Origin: Sphingobacterium sp. N143
Lineage (GTDB): Bacteria > Bacteroidota > Bacteroidia > Sphingobacteriales > Sphingobacteriaceae
Direction of reading: 5' to 3'
DNA: 64,000 nucleotides
NCBI RefSeq assembly: GCF_030325625.1
Contig: NZ_JACAIS010000004.1
Coordinates: 1 to 64,000 of the forward strand
Below, piece after piece: positions 42,933 to 51,798 of the stretch (the first letter of the stretch is position 1; the number at the start of each line of letters is the position of its first letter). The translations under genes were made by a program, and so were the position numbers. The notes beneath the pieces were generated by a model that saw nothing but the letters and a program-made list of their open reading frames with translations, was not told where the DNA came from and did not search any database.

Positions 42933-43817
42933 ATGAACAAATTCAGCTTATTTGTCGGGAATGACATCAACAACATCTCTCCGGGGATCAGTTGGAGTGA
43001 TCTGTTGGCCAATATCAAAACAAAATATAATGTCGCTTCATTGGAGAATGGACAGAAACCATTCCCCATGTTATATGAGGAAATATTTTTAAATGCCATC
43101 AAAGAGAAAGATCTGCATGAAAAAGAGCTTAAAATTTATATTGCTGACAGCGTATCACAAATCAAACAGAATGAAATACACCAGCTGATCAGGGCTACTC
43201 CTACGGCCAACATCATTACGACAAATTATGAATTTAGCCTGGAGGGATCTCCTGACACAGTAAATTCAAGCCTGATCAAAGAAACAACTTACAGTGTTTT
43301 CCGGAAACATGATTCAGCGGACAAAACCTATTGGCATATCCATGGGGACTGCAACAATCCGACTTCTATCAATCTAGGCTATGAGCACTATTGTGGGCAG
43401 CTTCAAAAAATGAGAGACTATGTGGTGAACGGCACCAATTACACCTCCGAAACAGTTTATAAGGAACCGCTGATCAAAAGATTGAGCCAGCAAAAAAAAC
43501 TAAACTTACAATCATGGATTGATCTATTTTTCACAACGGATATTCACATTTTAGGACTGTCACTGGACTTTGTGGAGATCGATATCTGGTGGCTTTTAAC
43601 CTATCGTGCGCGAAACAAATTTTATCGAAAAAGTAATTTTATCAGCAATAAATTGTTGTATTATACTACGAAAAAGTGGTACAATATCTCTAAGGATAAG
43701 ATGCAATTGCTTCAGGCAAACGATGTCGAGATTATTGTTATTGATGAATCAAACAAAACAAAATATTATAAAAAGGTACTGGAAACAATAAATAAAAGGT
43801 ACCAAGGAAGCAATTAA
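42933..43817 (+). CDS. SIR2-family (SIR2_2-like) protein
   Basis: 294 residues, one SIR2-like domain. Motifs in order: FVGNDINNISPGISWSDLL (residues 7-25, nucleotide-binding loop), ANIITTNYEFSLE with N98, a WHIHGD segment with H137, SINLGYEHYCGQL, and HILGLSLDFVEIDIWWLL. The N and H correspond to the catalytic pair of NAD-cleaving SIR2 effectors. Such proteins act in several anti-phage systems (Thoeris-, DSR- or AVAST-like) as NADases, but here no partner gene is evident. It sits 2 kb from the phage-type lysis genes. No signal peptide; cytoplasmic. Confidence 0.75.
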   Translation: MNKFSLFVGNDINNISPGISWSDLLANIKTKYNVASLENGQKPFPMLYEEIFLNAIKEKDLHEKELKIYIADSVSQIKQNEIHQLIRATPTANIITTNYEFSLEGSPDTVNSSLIKETTYSVFRKHDSADKTYWHIHGDCNNPTSINLGYEHYCGQLQKMRDYVVNGTNYTSETVYKEPLIKRLSQQKKLNLQSWIDLFFTTDIHILGLSLDFVEIDIWWLLTYRARNKFYRKSNFISNKLLYYTTKKWYNISKDKMQLLQANDVEIIVIDESNKTKYYKKVLETINKRYQGSN

Positions 43818-43980
43818 TCTAAACACATATATTGAAATTCAAAATATTTCCATGGAAATGTTTCCAACAATAGCTATTCAGGAGTTCAGGAAAAATTAAC
43901 TGGCAATTTTCACCAGATTTTCACTAGTTTAAAACGGATTGATTGCCAGCTATTATTCTATAAAGCTTAACACAACAACA

Positions 43981-44554
43981 ATGGATATTGAAATCACAAA
44001 AACAGAAATCTTATCAGACAATTGGTATACCTTAAAAAAAGTCACTTATCAGTATATCAAACCCGATGGCACGGTACATGAGCAGAGCCGGGAAGCCTAT
44101 GATCGGGGAAATGGGGCAGTTATTCTACTTTATAATATTAAAAATAAAACGGTCATCTTAACCAGACAGTTCAGAATTCCGACGTACATCAATGGAAATG
44201 AGTCAGGCATGCTCATCGAGGCCTGTACTGGGCTCCTCGATAAAGACTCACCACAGGATTGTATCCGCAGAGAAAACGGAAGAAGAAACCGGCTATCAGA
44301 TTAAAGATGTAAAAAAAATATTTGAGGCCTACATGTCTCCGGGGTCAGTAACCGAAATACTACATTTTTTCATTGCTGAATATACAGACAACATGAAAGT
44401 GGGGAATGGCGGAGGGCTGGAAGAAGAGGGCGAACATATTGAAATAATGGAAATCCAGTTCCAAGATGCCTTGGACATGATCGAAAAGGGTGACATCAAA
44501 GATGGGAAGACAATTATGCTCCTCCAGTATATCAGGTTACACCATCTATTATAA
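43981..44554 (+). pseudogene. NudK-like NUDIX hydrolase, frameshifted in the Nudix box
   Basis: Starts at the ATG at 43981 ([15 protein letters not shown]) and matches the GDP-mannose pyrophosphatase NudK pattern: [43 protein letters not shown]. The frame breaks at an A4 run at 44273-44276, after CIRRE. Removing one A restores RETEEETGY, exactly the REXXEEXGU Nudix signature, and the rest of the protein ([36 protein letters not shown]) in one frame. The gene is either broken or the A-run is a sequencing error. Without the shift it would be a complete enzyme of about 190 residues. Confidence 0.85.
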
Positions 44555-44572
44555 GATGGTGATTCTTGACGA

Positions 44573-45007
44573 TCACTCGGATGTATGTATTTTTTTAAAG
44601 ACAAATTTAACCTGCTGAAAGCTGATCGTTGATGGAATGTAATGTGGAATCCCCATATATACCTGCTCTGTACCAGTTCCCAGCATATATTGTGTCCCTT
44701 TTTTTAACAATACAACCGGTCTCCGCTTTTTTTGTCCCCACCCAAAAGGTGTATAATAATAGTCACCGATCAATGTATCTTTCTGGATATTTCCCTGAAC
44801 CTCACCCGAATCAATTTCATTGCCGGGTCTATAAAACCTTAGCTCTCCATGAAAGCGGCTTTCGAAGAGAGTAAGTTCCAGTCGGGCACTGTCACGGTTG
44901 TTATAAGCGACATAATGCTGCATTTCTCCAGCTTGTCTTTTCTCCTCACAGCCTGTCAAACATAAAATCGACAACATCAAATAAGCGACAGTTACAATTA
45001 TACGCAT
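44573..45007 (-). CDS. Hypothetical lipoprotein (144 aa)
   Basis: Starts at the ATG at 45007 so that the product begins with a lipoprotein signal (MRIIVTVAYLMLSILCLTGCEEK, lipid cysteine about 20); the longer frame upstream adds 36 residues with no sense. The mature part is beta-rich with LELTLFESRFHGELRFYRPG, GEVQGNIQKDTLIGDYYYTPFG and YMLGTGTEQVYMG, similar in layout to small lipid-anchored META/DUF-type beta-barrels. Function unknown. Confidence 0.6.
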   Translation of the reverse strand: MRIIVTVAYLMLSILCLTGCEEKRQAGEMQHYVAYNNRDSARLELTLFESRFHGELRFYRPGNEIDSGEVQGNIQKDTLIGDYYYTPFGWGQKKRRPVVLLKKGTQYMLGTGTEQVYMGIPHYIPSTISFQQVKFVFKKIHTSE

Positions 45008-45131
45008 CTTTTTTACAAATTTGCTAAACAAGATCTCCATTGGAAACAATTTGGCATTTCCAGTGAAGATATTGAATGTTCGATAAGATACATTATTTTT
45101 TGAAATCTCCCCCAATTGCTGTCAGATTTAG

Positions 45132-45395
45132 TCAGTAAATACGGCTAAAGCAACTAGTGTTGGCTTTCCATGCTTTATATTGCTCTTTTAAACAATGCCC
45201 ACAAGGCCTATAATTTGCTGCTACAGCTTCTTCTTCCGTTGAAAAAAACACTCTGTTTTGTCTATTCATCCGCTTTCCAGATCCACAGGAAAGCAGTCCA
45301 TAGATTTTCAGTTTGGCATTCCCGCCCAAAGTGATCTCCTGTTTCCGGATCTTCTGCCGCACCAGGGCATCCGAAATAGTACTGTGCCATTGCAT
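45132..45395 (-). CDS. Ada-type metal-binding domain protein
   Basis: 87 residues. The zinc-domain pattern of the Ada DNA-repair protein is visible: KIYGLLSCGSGKRMNRQNRVFFSTEEEAVAANYRPCGHC, with cysteines at about 37, 66 and 69. The second cysteine of Ada's four-cysteine site is missing here (CGSGK), so phosphotriester repair by that Cys is not expected. Stand-alone Ada-like zinc domains are common in Bacteroidota. It lies 30 bp downstream of a 2OG-Fe(II) oxygenase, so both probably belong to an alkylation-damage operon. Confidence 0.7.
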   Translation of the reverse strand: MQWHSTISDALVRQKIRKQEITLGGNAKLKIYGLLSCGSGKRMNRQNRVFFSTEEEAVAANYRPCGHCLKEQYKAWKANTSCFSRIY

Positions 45396-45425
45396 GACTT
45401 GATAAACTTGCTTTGACCTATCCTA

Positions 45426-46139
45426 CTATTTGATGGCATCATGAAAGATGATCCCCAATGCATGACGTTCGCCCGAAGTCACCGTACTGACTCCATGCTT
45501 CATATTGACCCGATAATATCCCTTGCTGCCACGCTCAGGCCTAAAATTGGTTGCAAAAATGACCATATCTCCTTTTTTAGGTTTCAGCACGACGGCTTTA
45601 GACTGCGCTCTTGGAATTTGTTGAGTCAGAACAAACTCCCCGCCCGAATAGTCGGTTTCGGGATCACTTAACAACAAGACCACTTGTATCGGGAAATAAA
45701 CTTCTCCATACAAGTCCTGGTGCAGGGTATTAAAACCACCTTTACCGTAGCGTAGTATCAGCACTGTGGCCTGATCTTGCTCATGCAAACGACATTCGGT
45801 CAATAGCTCTTTGTGATCCAGGGGAAAAATACGATCGATTTTCAGCGCCTTAAACCAAGTATTTGCAATAGAAGCTAAAAAAGGATAAAGTGCTGTTCGT
45901 ATCGTCTGGATCAGAACCGGTAAAGGGTAGTGGAAATACTTATATTCTCCAAGCCCAAAACGGTGTCTCGCCATGACAACCGTTTTGCGATAAAGAGCTG
46001 CGGTATCGTAATTTTCTTTTAACATTTCACATTGTGCATCGGTCAACAGTTTGGATACAACAGCATACCCATGGGCATGCATCGCTTCCGTAATACCAAA
46101 CCACTCCAGCGTTTTTATTTTTTGAACAGTATTTTCCAT
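45426..46139 (-). CDS. 2OG-Fe(II) oxygenase
   Basis: 237 residues with a double-stranded beta-helix. Iron ligands H140 and D142 in LHQDLYGEVYFP and a distal H about 215 in MKHGVSTVTSG; R225 (GERHALGI) binds 2-oxoglutarate. The N-terminal half is helical (DAQCEMLKENYD). The family uses 2-oxoglutarate and O2 for hydroxylation or demethylation, and members next to Ada-like genes are often in alkylation-response operons. It is the first gene of a two-gene unit with the Ada-like protein. Confidence 0.85.
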   Translation of the reverse strand: MENTVQKIKTLEWFGITEAMHAHGYAVVSKLLTDAQCEMLKENYDTAALYRKTVVMARHRFGLGEYKYFHYPLPVLIQTIRTALYPFLASIANTWFKALKIDRIFPLDHKELLTECRLHEQDQATVLILRYGKGGFNTLHQDLYGEVYFPIQVVLLLSDPETDYSGGEFVLTQQIPRAQSKAVVLKPKKGDMVIFATNFRPERGSKGYYRVNMKHGVSTVTSGERHALGIIFHDAIK

Positions 46140-46300
46140 AACACGAATCTCCGTATTACGCCGAAATTAAAAAATCCGAAATATGCTAACCTGGATCAAC
46201 CTCTCCCTAAAAACTGACTATCCTGATTGAAGAAGCCACACATTGTATTGCAATTAAGGACCAATTTAGCTAAGTTTGATTATTGCAAAAAAGTTCGCAT

Positions 46301-47215
46301 ATGGAAACAACTTCGATCGAACAATTTTATCAGGAGATAAAAGCGAGCATCCCTCCGGAAATAGCACGTGAAATTGGCCACTTCAATATTTTTAGCTTTG
46401 AAGAGCTGGCAGCAAGGCTGCAAGATAAGCCCGTCATGCCCTACAATAAACGGACTTATTATAAGATCAGCTTAATCACCGGAAAAAACACGGCTGAGTA
46501 TGCCGATAAAGTGATAGAAATCGAAAAATCCGCACTGGTATTTGCAACCCCCAAAGTTCCTTATCACTGGATTCCGAAAGACAAAGACCAGAAAGGATAC
46601 TTTTGTGTTTTTACAGCAGAATTCCTGGCCCGAAATAAAAGCGGGGTTGTGCTGGACGATCTCCCTATCTTTAAGCCGGGAGGCCTTCCTATATTCCAGA
46701 TCTCGCCAGAACAACAGCTTGAAATAGAGGAAATTTTCAAAAAAATGAATAAAGAGCTATCCTCTGACTATATTTATAAATATGATCTTCTGCGTAATTA
46801 CGTATTGGAAATCATTCACTATGGACAAAAGCTGCAACCTAAAAGCATCACAAATCCGGCACATAATGCCTCCAGTAGGATCAGTTCACTTTTTATTGAA
46901 TTATTAGAAAGACAGTTTCCGATCGAATCGCCCATGCAGCACCTACAATTGCGTACGGCCAATGATTTTGCCAAACGTCTGGCCATACATGTCAACCATC
47001 TCAATAAAATTCTGAAAGAAAGTACCGGAAAGACGACAACCCATGTGATCAGTGCAAGGATCACACAGGAGGCAAAAATTTTATTGAAACAAACCAATTG
47101 GAACATCTCTGAGATTGCCCATTCGCTCGGTTTTGAGGAGGTGGCCCATTTCTCCAACTTTTTCAGAAAACAGACTGCTCTTTCGCCAAATAATTTCCGG
47201 TCACAGTCATCATAG
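46301..47215 (+). CDS. AraC-family transcriptional regulator
   Basis: 304 residues from the ATG at 46301 (an upstream TTG start is less likely). An AraC-binding cupin-type N-terminus at about 20-140 (YYKISLITGKNTAEYADKVIEIEKSALVFATPKVPYHW) and a C-terminal double HTH (DFAKRLAIHVNHLNKILKEST and ISEIAHSLGFEEVAHFSNFFRKQTALSPNNFR). It is followed by an SDR gene on the same strand (92 bp), probably its target. Confidence 0.9.
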   Translation: METTSIEQFYQEIKASIPPEIAREIGHFNIFSFEELAARLQDKPVMPYNKRTYYKISLITGKNTAEYADKVIEIEKSALVFATPKVPYHWIPKDKDQKGYFCVFTAEFLARNKSGVVLDDLPIFKPGGLPIFQISPEQQLEIEEIFKKMNKELSSDYIYKYDLLRNYVLEIIHYGQKLQPKSITNPAHNASSRISSLFIELLERQFPIESPMQHLQLRTANDFAKRLAIHVNHLNKILKESTGKTTTHVISARITQEAKILLKQTNWNISEIAHSLGFEEVAHFSNFFRKQTALSPNNFRSQSS

Positions 47216-47307
47216 TTTGAATTTTGCAAATATTCATTTGCTTTTCGCAAACTTGCCTGGTCTTTTTCGGACGATCTTTGTGCTATTGAACTTAATCAGA
47301 AAATACA

Positions 47308-48069
47308 ATGGCAACAAACAAAATCGCTTTAGTAACCGGTGGAAGCCGTGGTTTGGGAAGAAATATGGCCCTCAGTCTTGCAAAAAAAGGAATTGATGTC
47401 ATCTTAACCTACCATAACAATAAAGAAGAAGCTGATCAGGTCGTCTCCATGATCCAATCTTTGGGGCAACATGCGGCTGCTTTTCAGTTAAACGCAGCGG
47501 ACACCAAATCTTTCAATGGCTTTATCCATCAAGTAACCGCCCATTTGAATGCTCAGACGGGCCAGTCAACCATTGATTTCCTTATCAACAATGCAGGTAC
47601 AGCGCTATATGCCCCTTTTATGGATACCACCGAAGAACAATTTGATGAAGTCTATAATATCCATTATAAAGGCGTTTTTTTTCTTACTCAAAAAGTCCTG
47701 CCTTTTATAAACGACGGAGGCCGCATCATCAACATTTCCTCAGGACTTGCCCGTTTTGCCTTCCCCGGTTCTTCAGCCTATGGATCAATGAAAGGTGCTA
47801 TTGAAGTGCTGACACGCTATCTCGCTAAAGAGTTAGGTTCACGTGGTATTGCTGCCAATGTGGTCGCCCCCGGTGCAATCGAAACAGACTTCGGTGGTGG
47901 GCATGTTCGTGACAACAAGGAAACCAACGCCCATATCGCCAGTGTCACTGCTTTAGGCCGAGCCGGTGTGCCCGATGATATCGGTGGTGTGGTTGCTTTC
48001 CTCTGTACTGAAGAGGCCAGATGGATTAATGGACAACGGATAGAAGTCTCTGGTGGGATGAATATCTAG
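47308..48069 (+). CDS. SDR-family oxidoreductase
   Basis: 253 residues. Cofactor motif ALVTGGSRGLGRNMA (about 8-22), NNAGTALYAPF (about 93), catalytic serine and Tyr/Lys in NISSGLARFAFPGSSAYGSMKGA (Tyr about 158, Lys about 162), VVAPGAIETDF, and RINGQRIEVSGG-type end (WINGQRIEVSGGMNI). A complete classical SDR, probably using NADP. It lies behind the AraC regulator, the same arrangement as the SDR at 29866-30621 with its AraC gene. Confidence 0.92.
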   Translation: MATNKIALVTGGSRGLGRNMALSLAKKGIDVILTYHNNKEEADQVVSMIQSLGQHAAAFQLNAADTKSFNGFIHQVTAHLNAQTGQSTIDFLINNAGTALYAPFMDTTEEQFDEVYNIHYKGVFFLTQKVLPFINDGGRIINISSGLARFAFPGSSAYGSMKGAIEVLTRYLAKELGSRGIAANVVAPGAIETDFGGGHVRDNKETNAHIASVTALGRAGVPDDIGGVVAFLCTEEARWINGQRIEVSGGMNI

Positions 48070-48159
48070 CTGCTGCAGGACTATACTTAAAAGGGTATGG
48101 TCCTTGCGTTTTTGCCAAATGGCAATTGGACACTCCGGAGCAAATCCTAGCTTTGAACC

Positions 48160-49452
48160 ATGAATCAACAGAACAAAAGCATGGATATTTTAATCGGACT
48201 TCAATGGGGTGATGAAGGTAAAGGAAAATTTATTGATCTGATCAGTCAAGAATATGATATGATCGCGCGGTTCAATGGTGGTGCCAACGCAGGCCACAGT
48301 ATTTACCATAATAATCAACGTGTCACCCTAAAGATATTACCATCGGGGATTTTTTATCCTCATATCAAAAATATAATCGGCACCGGGGTAGTCATTGAAC
48401 CATCGGCTTTGAAAGCCGAGATTGATCAGCTTCAATCCCTTATTTCCGATGCCGATCTCAGGAAAAGAATCATTGTATCTAAAAAGGCTCATCTTGTGTT
48501 ACCGACATATGGTTATTGGGACATGTATCAGGAGGAATCAGCCCTGTATCGTACGATAGGAACAACAAAAAATGGTATTGCCCACACTTATTCCAGCAAA
48601 ATACTGAGACAGAATGTACGGGTAGAGGATATGTTCTCCAAGGATTTCAATACAGATGTGTTCCAGATCATCAGCAGGCAATATAGGGAGCTCCAGTACC
48701 TTGGTCAAAAAATGCCATCACTGGATGAATTATACGGCAATTTTATGAGGGACTGTGAATTGCTGAAGCAATTACATATTGCCGACACAGAAGTACTGCT
48801 GAACGAAGCATTAAAAAACAACAAAAAAGTGCTGGCCGAAGGAGCACAGGCAACCATGCTCGACATTGATCATGGGACTTATCCATATGTCACCTCATCC
48901 CATACCATTGCTGCCGCAGCCTGTGTAAGCTTAGGGGTATCGCCTCGTCTTGTTGATAAAATCTATGGTGTTACCAAAGCGTACTGTACACGTGTTGGGC
49001 ATGGTATCTTCCCTACGGAGATCATTGGCTCCCTTGCCGATGACTTACGCGTGCGGGGCGCTGAATTCGGATCCAATACCAAACGGCCCCGACGGATCGG
49101 CTGGCTGGATATCCCGGCCTTAAAATATGCCATCATGCTCAACGGTGTCACTCACCTGATTCTAACAAAAGCTGATATTTTGAATGGCATGGCCCAAATT
49201 CCCGTTTGCACACATTATGAAATAAACAAGCAGCGATCCAGTTTGGCTTCCCTCTCCTCGACCACTGATGAAATGAAGCCCATATGGAAATATTTGCCTG
49301 GATGGGACGTGCCATTTGCCCAGATCAGCGACGCAACACAGCTCCCTAACGAACTGACGGCATTTCTATCGTTTATAGAACAGGAACTCGATACACCAAT
49401 TAAATACCTTTCCACTGGGCCTAAGCGGGAAGAAATGATTAACTTAGTATAA
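48160..49452 (+). CDS. Divergent adenylosuccinate synthetase-like protein (PurA paralogue)
   Basis: 430 residues. The GTP/IMP core is conserved: GLQWGDEGKGK with catalytic Asp (D18), FNGGANAGHS with catalytic His (H46), IIGTGVVIEP, VLAEGAQATMLDIDHGTYPYVTSS, EFGSNTKRPRRIGWLD and ILTKADILNG. Several positions differ from usual PurA: the TTGRGIGPAY loop reads TTKNGIAHTY, EGAQGT reads EGAQAT, TGRPRR reads TKRPRR, and the aspartate-linked LD reads AD. The family joins IMP and aspartate using GTP. An ATG at 48181 gives a more usual N-terminus. It is followed after 11 bp by a Crp-type regulator. I think it is an accessory second copy, not the housekeeping gene. Confidence 0.8.
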   Translation: MNQQNKSMDILIGLQWGDEGKGKFIDLISQEYDMIARFNGGANAGHSIYHNNQRVTLKILPSGIFYPHIKNIIGTGVVIEPSALKAEIDQLQSLISDADLRKRIIVSKKAHLVLPTYGYWDMYQEESALYRTIGTTKNGIAHTYSSKILRQNVRVEDMFSKDFNTDVFQIISRQYRELQYLGQKMPSLDELYGNFMRDCELLKQLHIADTEVLLNEALKNNKKVLAEGAQATMLDIDHGTYPYVTSSHTIAAAACVSLGVSPRLVDKIYGVTKAYCTRVGHGIFPTEIIGSLADDLRVRGAEFGSNTKRPRRIGWLDIPALKYAIMLNGVTHLILTKADILNGMAQIPVCTHYEINKQRSSLASLSSTTDEMKPIWKYLPGWDVPFAQISDATQLPNELTAFLSFIEQELDTPIKYLSTGPKREEMINLV

Positions 49453-49463
49453 GAGCAAGCAGT

Positions 49464-50045
49464 ATGGAACAGCTTTTTAGATATATCCGAAAATTTGGTC
49501 CCCTGGATAAAAGGGAGGAAGGCCTCATCATGCAGGCCTTCCAAAAAAGAAGTATTCCAAAAGCTACGTATTTTGTCACTTGCGGAAAGATCAACAATAG
49601 TATAGCTTTCGTTGAGAATGGTGTATTCAGATCTCTCTATTATAATAATAAAGGGGACGATTTTACACGATATTTTATTTATGAAGGAAGATTTATCGGT
49701 GATTTTCAGAGTTTCCTGGATCGCACTCCTTCTAACGACTATATTGAGGCACTGACAGACGCTGAGGTCTGGAGTCTTGACCATGACAATTTTCTCCTGT
49801 TGGAAAAGGAAATTAAAATCTGGCCTTTGCTGGTCGCAAAGTTATATGGCTTTGTGATTGAAAGCAAACTGAAGACTGCAAACACTATGCTGAATCTTGA
49901 TGCCAAAGCCCGTTACCTACTCTTTCTGCAACTGTATCCGGGCCTGGCGAATCGGGTGCCATTAGCCATGCTGGCTTCCTACCTAGGGATTACAGCCTCA
50001 TCCTTAAGCCGCATCCGGAAAAACATCTCCTTTAAAGCCAAATAA
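49464..50045 (+). CDS. Crp/Fnr-family cyclic-nucleotide-binding regulator
   Basis: 193 residues. A cNMP-binding beta-roll at about 20-120 (VTCGKINNSIAFVENGVFRSLYY, DFTRYFIYEGRFIGDFQSFLDRTPSNDYIEALTDAEVWSLDHDNF) is followed by a C-terminal HTH (VPLAMLASYLGITASSLSRIRKNI). The beta-roll lacks the arginine of the cAMP pocket, as in most Bacteroidota homologues. It is 11 bp downstream of the PurA paralogue, so both are probably one transcript. Confidence 0.85.
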   Translation: MEQLFRYIRKFGPLDKREEGLIMQAFQKRSIPKATYFVTCGKINNSIAFVENGVFRSLYYNNKGDDFTRYFIYEGRFIGDFQSFLDRTPSNDYIEALTDAEVWSLDHDNFLLLEKEIKIWPLLVAKLYGFVIESKLKTANTMLNLDAKARYLLFLQLYPGLANRVPLAMLASYLGITASSLSRIRKNISFKAK

Positions 50046-50071
50046 ATTGCGTATAAACCTGCTCCTTTTAT

Positions 50072-51307
50072 CTACCAGCGGTACTGCATGCGTGTTGTAA
50101 AGACATTATCCTTAATATCAGCAGAGAAATTTTCCAGGCTTGTGGCTTCATTGGTCACGTGCTCATTATAGACCGTCAGCTTAAGTCTGCTGCTGAATTG
50201 ATAAGAGAGGCCATACCCCAATGTACTAAATTTAACATCGCCATCGGCCGTAAAATTTCCGGGCATACCAATGGTAGCACCACTTGCATTTGTATTCGGA
50301 TCATACACATCATAAGCCACCATCGCTGTTAAACCCGTGCGTGCAACTTCCTGGGTAAACCATAGATAATAACCATTGAATTTGCGTTGGTAAAGATCTG
50401 TCGCCGGTTGGGCTGTAAAACTACGGCTCGCATAAGGCCCTTTGATATCAGTTCCACCAGCTACTCCTGGTTGATCTCCAGCAACATATTCTGTTTTAAA
50501 ACTGGATTTGCCAAAGCTATTATCCAGCTCCACCTGGAGGTTGGCACCATAATAGTTCCGTCCAATGCCTTTTCCTTCATTTTCATCAGCAGTGTGGACC
50601 GTATATCCATTCTTTATCGAGGTGTAATACGTTTTTGTATCATTCCGTACAGAACCTTTGTAAAATGAACCACCAAATCCAAGATGGAGTTTTTTATCTG
50701 CAAGGCTATCAAATTTAAAAGCAAGATTGCCTATGAAGTCTTTCTTTGAATCATAGTCTCTAGCTGAATGCCCACTACCGTTCACCAAAGCCAGGTCAAG
50801 GTTCAAAAACTTCAGTTTATTGCCAGGATGATAACTTATCATTCCCCCAAGATCCCTTTCCCGGGGCATTAACGTCTGAAATACACGTGCCCGCTCCGGA
50901 AAGTCGCGGTAGCCTGAAGAATAAACAATAGAATAACCAAATGGTCTATTGAAGAGACCCGCCGTCAGGCTCAGCCCTTTCTGATCGGGGTGCCGCAACT
51001 GGATAAAAGCATCCATCAGCTGTACGCCATCTTGTGTAGCATCTAGTTGAAATACGATACTGGAATACTTATCCACACGGTCGATTTTGAGGCGCCCCCT
51101 TCGGATCATGAATCTATTATCAGAATTCTTTGAAAAATCTCCTCCAGAAAATGATGTTATTCCAGGAGATTGCGCCTTTTGAAACTGTGTCTGAAGGTAT
51201 CCGGTGATCTTGATATCATGAGGATCATAACTTGAAGGGGCATTGTTATTTTGCGCTAGCAGTGCAACTGGACTGATCAGACCTACAAGTAAAAGTGCTT
51301 TTTTCAT
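50072..51307 (-). CDS. Phosphate-selective porin O/P-like outer-membrane protein
   Basis: 411 residues from the ATG at 51307 (signal peptide residues 1-19, SPVALLAQN); a longer frame from 51352 adds an untypical N-terminus. The mature sequence follows the Porin_O_P pattern: ITGYLQTQFQKAQ, FMIRRGRLKIDRVDKYSSIVFQLDATQDGVQLMDAFIQLRH, GLFNRPFGYSIVYSSGYRDFPERA, and an aromatic C-terminus FTTRMQYRW typical of outer-membrane barrels. It passes anions or phosphate across the outer membrane. Convergent with the Crp gene. Confidence 0.88.
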   Translation of the reverse strand: MKKALLLVGLISPVALLAQNNNAPSSYDPHDIKITGYLQTQFQKAQSPGITSFSGGDFSKNSDNRFMIRRGRLKIDRVDKYSSIVFQLDATQDGVQLMDAFIQLRHPDQKGLSLTAGLFNRPFGYSIVYSSGYRDFPERARVFQTLMPRERDLGGMISYHPGNKLKFLNLDLALVNGSGHSARDYDSKKDFIGNLAFKFDSLADKKLHLGFGGSFYKGSVRNDTKTYYTSIKNGYTVHTADENEGKGIGRNYYGANLQVELDNSFGKSSFKTEYVAGDQPGVAGGTDIKGPYASRSFTAQPATDLYQRKFNGYYLWFTQEVARTGLTAMVAYDVYDPNTNASGATIGMPGNFTADGDVKFSTLGYGLSYQFSSRLKLTVYNEHVTNEATSLENFSADIKDNVFTTRMQYRW

Positions 51308-51602
51308 TAGAATATAACCTGTTTTTAATGCTGATGAAGCCTGCATGCACATTCCTGTTCATTTTTTTCTGCTTATACATATTGTATTGCCGCCATGATG
51401 GCTCCACCAAGTTAAATAATCAAACTAGTAAAAATGATTTTTTAAGTATATCATGCTTTAATAAAAGATACAATATACTCAATAATTTCAATGCCGTAAA
51501 AATAGATTCTCAATATTAAGTTAATATTAACAAATTGTTAGTCTATTAATTTATATACATAAAATTAATGATTTGATAACAATGACGACTACGAAATAAA
51601 CA

Positions 51603-51632
51603 AAAGGCCAAAAGATAAATCTTCTGGCCTTT
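51603..51632 (-). terminator. Hairpin terminator
   Basis: 14 bp stem with one A.C mismatch (51603-51616 with 51619-51632), T-rich tail TTTTGTTTATTT on the minus-strand side. Confidence 0.65.
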
Positions 51633-51751
51633 CGTATAAATGTTAATCAACATGTAACATATGCTGATTCTAATGCTTTTTTATAATCACTCTCACGAAG
51701 AGGTATGGTCCCAGTCCATTTATTTTTTTCTTCGGGACCGCAATTAACTAC

Positions 51752-51798
51752 TGTTATCAATCGGGATGATTGTCCATTAATCATCCCGATTGATAACA
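51752..51798. repeat. 20 bp perfect inverted repeat downstream of SusD
   Basis: Arms 51752-51771 and 51779-51798 are perfectly complementary with loop GTCCATT. No U-tract on either side. It lies 17 bp after the SusD stop and probably forms the 3' end of the SusCD mRNA. Confidence 0.75.
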
